Shown one piece after another: positions 22,201 to 35,372 of a stretch of 64,000 bases of DNA (within the stretch, counting starts at the first letter, position 1; each line of letters begins with the position of its first letter). This DNA comes from Neoarius graeffei (taxonomy: Eukaryota; Chordata; Actinopteri; Siluriformes; Ariidae), in NCBI RefSeq assembly GCF_027579695.1, contig NC_083578.1, forward strand, positions 2,329,268 to 2,393,267, written 5' to 3'. The notes under the pieces were generated by a model. The model ran no database searches, was not told the DNA's origin, and saw only the letters and a program-made list of their open reading frames with translations. The position numbers and the translations under genes are program-made.

Positions 22201-25200
22201 TAACACTGTCATGGAAAAGTCATCATTAACGGCGTCATGGAAAAGTCGTCATTAACGCTGTCATGGAAAAGTCGTCATTAACGCTGTCATGGAAAAGTCG
22301 TCATTAACGCTGTCATGGAAAAGTCATCATTAACGGCGTCATGGAAAAGTCGTCATTAACGCTGTCATGGAAAAGTCGTCATTAATGCTGTCATGGAAAA
22401 GTCGACATTAACGGCGTTGTGGAAAAGTCATCATTAACAGCGTTGTGGAAAAGTCGTCATTAACGGCGTCATGGAAAAGTCGTCATTAACAGCGTCATGG
22501 AGAAGTCGTCATTAATGCTGTCATGGAAAAGTCGTCATTAACGATGTCATGGAAAAGTCGTCATTAACGCTGTCATGGAAAAGTCGTCATTAACAGCGTT
22601 GTGGAAAAGTCGTCATTAATGGCGTCATGGAAAAGTCGTCATTAACGCTGTCATGAAAAAGTGGTCATTAATAGGGTCATGGGAAAGTCGTCATTAGCGG
22701 CATCATGGAAAAGTCATCATTAACGGCGTAATGGAAAAGTGGTCATTAATAGTGTCATGGGAAAGTCGTCATTAGCGGCATCATGGATAAGTCATCATTA
22801 ATGGCGTCGTGGAATAGTCGTCATTAACGCTGTCATGGAAAAGTCATCATTCACGGCGTAGTGGAAAAGTCATCATTAATGGCATCATGGAAAAGTCAAC
22901 ATTAACGCTGTCATGAAAAAGTCGTCATTAACATCGTCGTGGAAAAGTCGTCATTAATGGCGTCATGGAAAAGTCATCATTAACGCTGTCATGGAAAAGT
23001 GGTCATTAATAGTGTCATGGGAAAATCGTCATTAACGGCGTAATGGAAAAGTCATCATTAACGCTGTCATGGAAAAGTCGTCATTAACGGCGTCATGGAA
23101 AAGTCCTCATTAACGCTGTCATGGAAAAGTCGTCATTCACGGCGTCATGGAAAAGTCATCATTAACGGCGTCGTGGAAAAGTCGTCATTAATGCTGTCAT
23201 GGAAAAGTCGTCATTAACGCTGTCATGGAAAAGTCGTCATTCACGGCGTCATGGAAAAGTCGTCATTAATGCTGTCATGGAAAAGTCGTCATTAACGGCG
23301 TTGTGGAAAAGTCGTCATTAACGGCGTTGTGGAAAAGTCGTAATTAACGGCGTCATGGAAAAGTCGTCATTAACGGCGTCATGGAGAAGTCGTCATTAAT
23401 GCTGTCATGGAAAAGTCGTCATTAACGCTGTCATGGAAAAGTCGTCATTAACAGCGTTGTGGAAAAGTCGTCATTAATGGCGTCATGGAAAAGTCATCAT
23501 TAACGCTGTCATGGAAAAGTGGTCATTAATAGTGTCATGGGAAAGTCGTCATTAGCGGCATCATGGAAAAGTCATCATTAACGGCGTAATGGAAAAGTGG
23601 TCATTAATAGTGTCATGGGAAAGTCATCATTAGCGGCATCAAGGATAAGTCATCATTAATGGCATCGTGGAATAGTCGTCATTAACGCTGTCATGGAAAA
23701 GTCATCAGTCATGGCGTCGTGGAAAAGTCATCATTAATGGCATCATGGAAAAGTCATCATTAACGCTGTCATGAAAAAGTCGTCATTAACATCGTCGTGG
23801 AAAAGTCGTCATTAACGTTGTCATGGAAAAGTGGTCATTAATAGTGTCATGGGAAAGTCATCATTAACGGCGTAATGGAAAAGTCATCGTTAACGCTGTC
23901 ATGGAAAAGTCGTCATTAACGGCGTCATGGAAAAGTCGTCATTAACGCTGTCATGGAAAAGTCGTCATTAATGCTGTCATGGAAAAGTCGTCATTCACGG
24001 CGTCATGGAAAAGTCGTCATTAACGGCGTCGTGGAAAAGTCGTCATTAATGCTGTCATGGAAAAGTCGTCATTAACGGCGTTGTGGAAAAGTCGTCATTA
24101 ACGGTGTCATGGAAAAGTCGTCATTAACGGCGTTGTGGAAAAGTCGTCATTAACGGCGTCATGGAAAAGTCGTCATTAACGGCATCGTGGACAAGTCATC
24201 ATTAACGCTGTCATGGAAAAGTCGTCATTAATGGTGTCATGGAAAAGTCGTCATTAACAGCATCGTGGAAAAGTCGTCATTAACGGCGTCCTGGAAAAGT
24301 CATCATTAATGGCGTCATGGAAAAGTTGTCATTAACGCTGTCATGGAAAAGTCATCATTCACGGCGTCGTGGAAAAGTCATCATTAATGGCATCATGGAA
24401 AAGTCATCAATAACGCTGTCATGAAAAAGTCGTCATTAATATCGTCATGGAAAAGTCGTCATTACCGTAATAGCATCATGGAAAAGTCATCATTAACGGC
24501 GTCGTGGAAAAGTCGTCATTAACGACGTCATGGATAAGTCATCATTAATGGCATCGTGGAATAGTCGTCATTAACGCTGTCATGGAAAAGTCATCAGTCA
24601 TGGCGTCGTGGAAAAGTCATCATTAATGGCATCATGGAAAAGTCATCATTAACGCTGTCATGAAAAAGTCGTCATTAACATCGTTGTTGAAAAGTCGTCA
24701 TTAATGGCGTCATGGAAAAGTCATCATTAACGCTGTCATGGAAAAGTTGTCATTAACAGTGGCATGGGAAAGTTGTCATTAGCGGCATCATGGAAAAGTC
24801 ATCATTAATGGTGTAATGGAAAAGTCATCGTTAACGCTGTCATGGAAAAGTTGTCATTAACGGCGTCATGGAAAAGTCATCATTAACGCTGTCATGGAAA
24901 AGTCGTCATTAACGGCATCATGGAAAAGTCGTCATTAACGGCGTCGTGGAAAAGTCATCAGTAATGGCGTCATGGAAAAGTTGTCATTAACGCGGTCATG
25001 GAAAAGACATCATTCACGGCGTCGTGGAAAAGTCATCATTAATGGCATCATGGAAAAGTCATCATTAACGGCGTCATGGAAAAGTCGTCATTAACGGCAT
25101 CGTGGAAAAGTCGTCATTAACGCTGTCATGGAAAAGTCGTCATTAATGCTGTCATGGAAAAGTCGTCAGTAACGGCGTTGTGGAAAAGTCGTCATTAACG

Positions 25201-28200
25201 GTGTCATGGAAAAGTCGTCATTAACGGCATTGTGGAAAAGTCGTCAATAACGGCGTCATGGAAAAGTCGTCATTGACGGCATAGTGGAAAAGTCGTCATT
25301 AACGCTGTCATGGAAAAGTCATCATTAACGCTGTCATGGAAAAGTCGTCATTAACGGCGTCGTGGAAAAGTCATCATTAATGGCGTCATGGAAATGTTGT
25401 CATTAACGCTGTCATGGAAAAGTCATCATTCACGGCGTCGTGGAAAAGTCATCATTAATGGCATCATGCAAAAGTCATCATTAACGGCGTCATGGAAAAG
25501 TCGTCATTAACGGCATCGTGGAAAAGTCGTCATTAACGCTGTCATGGAAAAGTCGTCATTAATGCTGTCATGTAAAAGTCGTCAGTAACGGCGATGTGGA
25601 AAAGTCGTCATTAACGGTGTCATGGAAAAGTCGTCATTAACGGCGTTGTGGAAAAGTCGTCAATAACGGCGTCATGGAAAAGTCGTCATTAACGGCATCG
25701 TGGAAAAGTTGTCATTAACGCTGTCATGGAAAAGTCGTCATTAACGGCATCATGGAAAAGTCGTCAATAACGCTGTCATGGAAAAGTCGTCATTAATGCT
25801 GTCATGGAAAAGTCGTCATTAACGGCGTCGTGGAAAAGTCGTCATTAACGCTGTCATGGAAAAGTCGTCATTAATGGCGTTGTGGAAAAGTCGTCATTAA
25901 TGCTGTCATGGAAAAGTCGTCATTAACAGCGTTGTGGAAAAGTCGTCATTGACGGTGTCATGGAAAAGTCATCATTAATGGCGTCATGGAAAAGTCATCG
26001 TTAATGCTGTCATAGAAAAGTCGTCATTAACGGCGTTGTGGAAAAGTCATCATTCACAGCGTCGTGGAAAAGTCGTCATTAATGGCATCATGGAAAAGTC
26101 GTCATTAACGCTGTCATGGAAAAGTCGTCATTAATGCTGTCATGGAAAAGTCATCATTAACGGCGTTGTGGAAAAATCGTCATTAACAGCGTCATGGAAA
26201 AGTCCTCATTAACGCTGTCATGGAAAAGTCGTCATTAATGGCGTCATGGAAAAGTCGTCATTAACACTGTCATGGAAAAGTCATCATTAACGGCGTCGTG
26301 GAAAAGTCGTCATTAACGTTGTCATGGAAAAGTCGTCATTAACGCTGTCATTGAAAAGTCGTCATTAACGCTGTCATGGAAAAGTTATCATTAACGGCGT
26401 TGTGGAAAAGTCGTCATTAACAGCTTTGTGGAAAAGTCGTCATTAAGGCTGTCATGGAAAAGTCGTCATTAACGGCGTCATGGAGAAGTCGTCCTTAAGG
26501 CTGTCACGGAAAAGTCGTCATTAACGATGTCATGGAAAAGTCGTCATTAACGCTGTTATGGAAAAGTCGTCATTAACAGCACTGTGGAAAAGTCGTCATT
26601 AACGGCGTTGTGGAAAAGTCGTCATTAACGGCGTCATGGAAAAGTCGTCATTAACGCTGTCATGGAAAAGTCGTCATTAACGCTGTCATGGAAAAGTCAT
26701 CATTAACAGCATTGTGGAAAAGTCGTCATTAACGGCGTTGTGGAAAAGTCGTCATTAACGGCGTCATGGAAAAGTCGTCATTAACGGCATCGTGGAAAAG
26801 ACGTCATTTACGCTGTCATGGAAAAGTCGTCATTAACAGTGTTGTGGAATAGACGTCATTAACGACGTCATGGATAAGTCATCATTAATGGCGTCGTGGA
26901 ATAGACGTCATTAACGACGTCATGGATAAGTCATCATTAATGGCGTCGTGGAATAGACGTCATTAACGACGTCATGGATAAGTCATCATTAATGGCGTCG
27001 TGGAATAGTCATCATTAACGCTGTCATGAAAAAGTCGTCATTAACATCGTCGTGGAAAAGTTGTCATTAACGCTGTCATGGAAAAGTGGTCATTAATAGT
27101 GTCATGGGAAAGTCGTCATTAACGGCGTAATGGAAAAGTCTTCGTTAACGCTGTCATGGAAAAGTCGTCATTAACGGCGTCATGGAAAAGGCGTCATTAA
27201 CGCTGTCATGGAAAAGTCGTCATTAATGCTGTCATGGAAAAGTCGTCATTCACGGTGTCATGGAAAAGTCGTCATAAACGGCGTCGTGGAAAAGTCGTCA
27301 TTAATGCTGTCATGGAAAAGTCGTCATTAACGGCGTTGTTGAAAAGACGTCATTAACGGTGTCATGGAAATGTCGTCATTAACGGCGTCCTGGAAAAGTC
27401 ATCATTAATGGCGTCACGGAAAAGTTGTCATTAACGCTGTCATGGAAAAGTCATCATGCACGGCATCGTGGAAAAGTCATCATTAACGTCATCGTGGAAA
27501 AGTCGTCATTAACGACGTCATGGATAAGTCATCATTAATGGCATTGTGAAATAGTCGTCATTAACGCTGTCATGGAAAAGTTGTCATTAACGCTGTCATG
27601 GAAAAGTCATCAGTCATGGCGTCGTGGAAAAGTCATCATTAATGGCATCATGGAAAAGTCATCATTAACGCTGTCATGAAAAAGTCGTCATTACCATCGT
27701 TGTTGAAAAGTCGTCATTAATGGAGTCATGGAAAAGTCGTCATTAACGCTGTCATGGAAAAGATGTCATTAACAGTGTCATGGGAAAGACGTCAGTAGTG
27801 GCATCATGGAAAAGTCATCATTAACGGCGTAATGGAAAAGTCATCGTTAACGCTGTCATGGAAAAGTTGTCATTAACGGCGTCATGGAAAAGTCGTCATT
27901 AACGCTGTCATGGAAAAGTCGTCATTGACGGCGTCATGGAAAAGTTGTCATTAACGGCATAATGGAAAAGTCATCATTAACGCTGTCATGGAAAAGTCGT
28001 CAGTAACGGCGTTGTGGAAAAGTCGTCATTAACGGTGTCATGGAAAAGTCGTCATTAACGGCGTTGTGGAAAAGTCGTCAATAACGGCGTCATGGAAAAG
28101 TCGTAATTAACGGCATCGTGGAAAAGTCATCATTAATGCTGTCATGGAAAAGTCGTCATTAACGCTGTCATGGAAAAGTCATCATTAACAGCATTGTGGA

Positions 28201-31200
28201 AAAGTCGTGGAAAAGTCGTCATTAACAGCGTCATGGAAAAGTCGTCATTAACGGCATCCTGGAAAAGACGTCATTAACGCTGTCATGGAAAAGTCGTCAT
28301 TAACAGCGTTGTGGAAAAGTCGTCATCAACGGCGTCATGGAAAAGTCATCATTAACGGCATCATGGAAAAGTCGTCATTAATGCTGTCATGTAAAAGTCG
28401 TCATTAACAATGTCATGGAAAAGTCATCATTAATGCTGTCATGGAAAAGTCGTCATTAACGGCGTCATGGAAAAGTCGTCATTAACGCTGTCATGGAAAA
28501 GTCGTCATTAATGCTGTCATGGAAAAGTCGTCATTCACGGCGTCATGGAAAAGTCGTCATTAACGGCGTCGTGAGAAAAGTCGTCATTAATGCTGTCATG
28601 GAAAAGTCATCATTAACGCTGTCATGGAAAAGTCGTCATTAATGCTGTCATGGAAAAGTCGTCATTAACGGCATTGTGGAAAAGTCGTCATTAACGGTGT
28701 CATGGAAAATTCGTCATTAACGGCGTTGTGGAAAAGTCGTCATTCCCGGCGTCATGGAAAAGTCATCATTAACGGCATGGTGGAAAAGTCGTCATTAACG
28801 CTGTCATGGAAAAGTCATCATTAATGGTGTCATGGAAAAGTCGTCATTAACGGCATCGTGGAAAAGTCGTCATTAACGGCGTCCTGGAAAAGTCATCATT
28901 AATGGTGTCATGGAAAAGTTGTCATTAATGCGGTCATGGAAAAGTCATCATTCACAGCGACGTGGAAAAGTCATCATTAATGGCATCATGGAAAAGTCAT
29001 CATTAACGCTGTCATGAAAAAGTCGTCATTAACATCGTCATGGAAAAGTCATCATTAATGGCGTCATGAAAAAGTCGTCATTAACGATGTCATGGAAAAG
29101 TCATCATTCACGGCGTCGTGGAAAAGTCATCATTAATGGCATCATGGAAAAGTCATCATTAACGCTGTCATGAAAAAGTCGTCATTAACATCGTCATGAA
29201 AAAGTCGTCATTAATGGTGTCATGGAAAAGTCATCATTAACGGCGTCGTGGAAAAGTCGTCATTAACGACGTCATGGATAAGTCATCATTAATGGCGTCG
29301 TGGAATAGTCGTCATTAACGCTGTCATGGAAAAGTCGTCATTAATGCTTCATGGAAAAGTCATCATTAACGGCGCTGTGGAAAAATCGTCATTAACAGCG
29401 TCATAGAAAAGTCCTCATTAACGCTGTCATGGAAAAGTCGTCATTAATGGCGTCATGGAAAAGTCGTCATTAACACTGTCATGGAAAAGTCATCATTAAC
29501 GGCATCGTGGAAAAGTCGTCATTAACGGCATCATGGAAAAGTCGTCATTAACGCTGTCATGGAAAAGTCGTCATTAACGCTGTCATGGAAAAGTCGTCAT
29601 TAACGCTGTCATGGAAAAGTCGTCATTAACGGCGTTGTGGAAAAGTCGTCAGTAACGGCGTTGTGGAAAAGTCGTCATTAACGGCGTCATGGAAAAGTCG
29701 TCATGAACGGCGTCGTGGAAAAGTCATCATTAACGCTGTCATGGAAAAGTCGTCATTAACGCTGTCATGGAAAAGTTGTCATTAATGCTGTCATGGAAAA
29801 GTCGTCATTAACGGCGTTGTGGAAAAGTCGTCATTAACAGCGTTGTGGAAAATTCATCATTAACGGCATCGTGGAAAAGTCGTAATTAACGCTGTCATGG
29901 AAAAGTCGTCATTAATGCTGTCATGGAAAAGTCGTCATTAATGCTGTCATGGAAAAGTCGTCATTAACGCTGTGATGGAAAAGTCGTCATTAATGCTGTC
30001 ATGGAAAAGTCATCATTAACGGCGTTGTGGAAAAGTCGTCATTAACAGCGTTGTGGAAAAGTCGTCATTAACGCTGTCATGGAAAAGTCGTCATTAACGC
30101 TGTCATGGAAAAGTCGTCATTAATGGCATCGTGGAAAAGTCATCATTAACGCTGTCATGGAAAGGCGTCATTAACGGCGTCGTGGAAAAGTCGTCATTCA
30201 CGCTGTCATGGAAAAGTCGTCAATAATGCTGTCATGGAAAAGTCGTCATTAACGCTGTCATGGAAAAGTCGTCATTAATGCTGTCATGGAAAAGTCGTCA
30301 TTAACGGCGTTGTGGAAAAGTCGTCATTAACGGCATCGTGGAAAAGTCGTAATTAACGCTGTCATGGAAAAGTCGTCATTAATGCTGTCATGGAAAAGTC
30401 GTCATTAATGCTGTCATGGAAAAGTCGTCATTAACGCTGTGATGGAAAAGTCGTCATTAATGCTGTCATGGAAAAGTCATCATTAACGGCGTTGTGGAAA
30501 AGTCGTCATTAACAGCGTTGTGGAAAAGTCGTCATTAACGCTGTCATGGAAAAGTCGTCATTAACGCTGTCATGGAAAAGTCGTCATTAATGGCATCGTG
30601 GAAAAGTCATCATTAACGCTGTCATGGAAAGGCGTCATTAACGGCGTCGTGGAAAAGTCGTCATTCACGCTGTCATGGAAAAGTCGTCAATAATGCTGTC
30701 ATGGAAAAGTCGTCATTAACGCTGTCATGGAAAAGTCGTCATTAATGCTGTCATGGAAAAGTCGTCATTAACGGCATCGTGGAAAAGTCGTCATTAACGG
30801 CATCGTGGAAAAGTCGTAATTAACGCTGTCATGGAAAAGTCGTCATTAATGCTGTCATGGAAAAGTCGTCATTAATGCTGTCATGGAAAAGTCGTCATTA
30901 ACGCTGTGATGGAAAAGTCGTCATTAATGCTGTCATGGAAAAGTCATCATTAACGGCGTTGTGGAAAAGTCGTCATTAACAGCGTTGTGGAAAAGTCGTC
31001 ATTAACGCTGTCATGGAAAAGTCGTCATTAACGCTGTCATGGAAAAGTCGTCATTAATGGCATCGTGGAAAAGTCATCATTAACGCTGTCATGGAAAGGC
31101 GTCATTAACGGCGTCGTGGAAAAGTCGTCATTCACGCTGTCATGGAAAAGTCGTCAATAATGCTGTCATGGAAAAGTCGTCATTAACGCTGTCATGGAAA

Positions 31201-34200
31201 AGTCGTCATTAATGCTGTCATGGAAAAGTCGTCATTAACGGCGTTGTGGAAAAGTCGTCATTAACGGCGTCGTGGAAAAGTCGTCATTAACGCTGTCATG
31301 GAAAAGTCGTCATTAATGCTGTCATGGAAAAGTCGTCATTAACGATGTCATGGAAAAGTCGTCATTAACGGCGTTGTGGAAAAGTCGTCATTAACGCTGT
31401 GATGGAAAAATCATCATTAACGCTGTCATGGAAAAGTCGTCATTAACGGCATCGTGGAAAAGTCGTCATTAACGCTGTCATGGAAAAGTCGTCATTAATG
31501 CTGTCATGGAAAAGTCGTCATTAACGCTGTCATGGAAAAGTCGTCATTAACGTCATCGTGGAAAAGTCGTCATTAACGCTGTCATGGAAAAGTCGTCATT
31601 AACGGCATCGTGGAAAAGTCGTCATTAACGCTGTCATGGAAAAGTCGTCATTAACGGCATCGTGGAAAAGTCGTCATTAACGGTGTCATGGAAAAGTCGT
31701 CATTAACGCTGTCATGGAAAAGTCGTCATTAACGGCATCGTGGAAAAGTCGTCATTAACGGCATTGAGGAAAAGTCGTCATTAACGCTGTCATGGAAAAG
31801 TCGTCATTAACGCTGTCATGGAAAAGTCGTCATTAATGCTGTCATGGAAAAGTCGTCATTAACGGCGTTGTGGAAAAGTCGTCAATAACGGCGTCATGGA
31901 AAAGTCGTCATTAACGGCATCGTGGAAAAGTCGTCATTAATGCTGTCATGGAAAAGTCGTCATTAACGGCGTCGTGGAAAAGTCGTCATTAACGGCGTCG
32001 TGGAAAAGTCGTCATTAACGCTGTCATGGAAAAGTCGTCATTAACGGCGTCGTGGAAAAGTCGTCATTAACGCTGTCATGGAAAAGTCGTCATTAACGGC
32101 GTCGTGGAAATGTCGTCATTAACGCTGTCATGGAAAAGTCGTCATTAACGGCGTCATGGAAAAGTCATCATTAACGCTGTCATGGAAAAGTCGTCATTAA
32201 TGCTGTCATGGAAAAGTCGTCATTAACGGCGTTGTGGAAAAGTCGTCATTAACGGCGTCATGGAAAAGTCGTCATTAACGGCGTCATGGAAAAGTCGTCA
32301 TTAACGCTATCATGGAAAAGCCGTCATTAATGCTGTCATGGAAAAGTCGTCATTAACGGCGTTGTGGAAAACTCGTCATTAACGGTGTTGTGGAAAAGTT
32401 GTCATTAACAGCATCGTGGAAAAGTCGTCATTAACGCTGTCATGGAAAAGTCGTCATTAATGCTGTCATGGAAAAGTCGTCATTAATGGCATCGTGGAAA
32501 AGTCGTCATTAATGCTGTCATGGAAAGGCGTTATTAACGGCGTCATGGAAAATTCGTCATTGACGCTGTCATGGAAAAGTCGTCATTAATGCTGTCATGG
32601 AAAAGTCGTCATTAACGCTGTCATGGAAAAGTCGTCATTAATGCTGTCATGGAAAAGTCGTCATTAACGGCGTTGTGGAAAAGTCGTCATTAACGGCGTC
32701 GTGGAAAAGTCGTCATTAACGCTGTCATGGAAAAGTCGTCATTAATGCTGTCATGGAAAAGTCGTCATTAACGGCGTTGTGGAAAAGTCGTCATTAACGG
32801 CGTTGTGGAAAAGTTGTCATTAACAGCATCGTGGAAAAGTCGTCATTAACGCTGTCATGGAAAGCCGTCATTAACGGCGTCGTGGAAAAGTCGTCATTAA
32901 CGCTGTCATGGAAAAGTCGTCATTAATGCTGTCATGGAAAAGTCATCATTAACGCTGTCATGGAAAAGTCGTCATTAATGCTGTCATGGAAAAGTCGTCA
33001 TTACCGGCGTTGTGGAAAAGTCGTCATTCACGGCGTCATGGAAAAGTCATCATTAACGGCATGGTGGAAAAGTCGTCATTAACGCTGTCATGGAAAAGTC
33101 GTCATTAATGCTGTCATGGAAAAGTCATCATTAACGGCGTCGTGGAAAAGTCGTCATTAACGCTGTCATGGAAAAGTCGTCATTAATGCTGTCATGGAAA
33201 AGTCGTCATTAACAGCGTTGTGGAAAAGTCGTCATTAACGGCGTTGTGGAAAAGTTGTCATTAACAGCATCGTGGAAAAGTCGTCATTAACGCTGTCATG
33301 GAAAAGTCGTCAGTAACGCTGTCATCGAAAAGTCGTCATTAATGGCATCATGGAAAAGTCGTCATTAACGCTGTCATGGAAAGGCGTCATTAATGGCGTC
33401 GTGGAAAAGTCGTCATTAACGCTGTCATGGAAAAGTCGTCATTAATGCTGTCATGGAAAAGTCGTCATTAACGCTGTCATGGAAAAGTCGTCATTAACGG
33501 CGTCGTGGAAAAGTCGTCATTAACGCTGTCATGGAAAAGTCGTCATTAATGCTGTCATGGAAAAGTCGTCATTAATGCTGTCATTGAAAAGTCGTCATTA
33601 ATGCTGTCATGGAAAAGTCGTCATTAACGGCGTTGTGGAAAAGTCGTCATTAACGGCGTTGTGGAAAAGTTGTCATTAACAGCATCGTGGAAAAGTCGTC
33701 ATTAACGCTGTCATGGAAAGGCGTCATTAACGGCGTCGTGGAAAAGTCGTCATTAACGCTGTCATGGAAAAGTCGTCATTAATGCTGTCATGGAAAAGTC
33801 ATCATTAACGCTGTCATGGAAAAGTCGTCATTAATGCTGTCATGGAAAAGTCGTCATTAACGGCGTTGTGGAAAAGTCGTCATTAACGGCGTCGTGGAAA
33901 AGTCGTCATTAACGCTGTCATGGAAAAGTCGTCATTAATGCTGTCATGGAAAAGTCGTCATTAACGGCGTTGTGGAAAAGTCGTCATTAACGGCGTTGTG
34001 GAAAAGTTGTCATTAACAGCATCGTGGAAAAGTTGTCATTAACGCTGTCATGGAAAAGTTGTCAGTAACGCTGTCATCGAAAAGTCGTCATTAATGGCAT
34101 CGTGGAAAAGTCGTCATTAACGGCGTTGTGGAAAAGTCATCATTAACGGCGTTGTGGAAAAGTTGCCATTAACAGCATCGTGGAAAAGTCGTCATTAACG

Positions 34201-35372
34201 CTGTCATGGAAAGGCGTCATTAACGGCGTCGTGGAAAAGTCGTCATTAACGCTGTCATGGAAAAGTCGTCATTAATGCTGTCATGGAAAAGTCATCATTA
34301 ATGCTGTCATGGAAAAGTCGTCATTAACGGCGTTGTGGAAAAGTCGTCATTAACGGCGTCGTGGAAAAGTCGTCATTAACGCTGTCATGGAAAAGTCGTC
34401 ATTAATGCTGTCATGGAAAAGTCGTCATTAACGGCGTCGTGGAAAAGTCGTCATTAACGCTGTCATGGAAAAGTCGTCATTAATGCTGTCATGGAAAAGT
34501 CGTCATTAACGCTGTCATGGAAAGGCGTCATTAATGGCGTCGTGGAAAAGTCGTCATTAACGCTGTCATGGAAAAGTCGTCATTAATGCTGTCATGGAAA
34601 AGTCGTCATTAACGCTGTCATGGAAAGGCGTCATTAATGGCGTCGTGGAAAAGTCGTCATTAACGCTGTCATGGAAAAGTCGTCATTAACGGTGTCATGG
34701 AAAAGTCGTCATTAACGCTGTCATGGAAAAGTCGTCATTAATGCTGTCATGGAAAAGTCGTCATTAACGGCGTCATGGAAAAGTCCTCATTAACGCTGTC
34801 ATGGAAAAGTCGTCATTAATGCTGTCATGGAAAAGTCGTCATTAACGGCGTTGTGGAAAAGTCGTCATTAACGGCGTTGTGGAAAAGTTGTCATTAACAG
34901 CATCGTGGAAAAGTTGTCATTAACGCTGTCATGGAAAGGCGTCATTAACGCTGTCATGGAAAAGTCATCATTAACGCTGTCATGGAAAAGTCATCATTAA
35001 TGCTGTCATGGAAAAGTCGTCATTAACGGCGTTGTGGAAAAGTCGTCATTAACGGTGTCATGGAAAAGTCGTCATTAACGCTGTCATGGAAAAGTCGTCA
35101 TTAATGCTGTCATGGAAAAGTCGTCATTAACGGCGTCATGGAAAAGTCCTCATTAACGCTGTCATGGAAAAGTCGTCATTAACGGCGTCGTGGAAAAGTC
35201 GTCATTAACGCTGTCATGGAAAAGTCGTCATTAATGCTGTCATGGAAAAGTCGTCATTAACGGCGTCGTGGAAAAGTCGTCATTAACGCTGTCATGGAAA
35301 AGTCCTCTTTAATGCTGTCATGGAAAAGTCGTCATTAACGGCACTGTGGAAAAGTCGTCACTAACGCTGTTA
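19265..35372 (+). repeat. Giant 26-bp minisatellite array, 16.1 kb, about 620 units
   Basis: Tandem units share the core GGAAAAGTCGTCATTAAC, followed by eight variable bases of the type GGCGTCGT / GCTGTCAT. The full unit can hold four CpGs. Nearly all frequent variants are CpG transitions: GTCGTC/GTCATC, AACG/AATG, GGCGTCGTGG/GGCATCATGG/GGCGTTGTGG. Units of 25 bp (GGAAAGGCGTC) and 31 bp (ATTACCGTAATAGCATCATG) are rare register markers. The array keeps one orientation from end to end with no insertion. Because 26 is not a multiple of three, no long frame survives, so coding is excluded. Both edges fade into unique sequence over one to two units. Confidence 0.98.
29861..31261 (+). repeat. 467-bp higher-order repeat, three adjacent copies
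   Basis: Within the 26-bp array the landmark TAACGGCATCGTGG followed by AAAAGTCGTAATTAAC occurs at 29861, 30328 and 30795, exactly 467 bp apart. A second landmark, CATTAATGGCATCGTG followed two units later by the 25-bp unit GGAAAGGCGTC, occurs at 30118, 30585 and 31052 with the same spacing. The period equals 17 units of 26 bp plus one of 25. At 31262 the pattern starts a fourth copy but diverges at once. The copies are almost identical, pointing to recent amplification. Confidence 0.9.

Noticed and set aside
19265..35372. CRISPR-like appearance of regularly spaced GGAAAAGTCGTC motifs
   Set aside because: The units are contiguous with no unique spacers, in a vertebrate genome. This is a tandem minisatellite.
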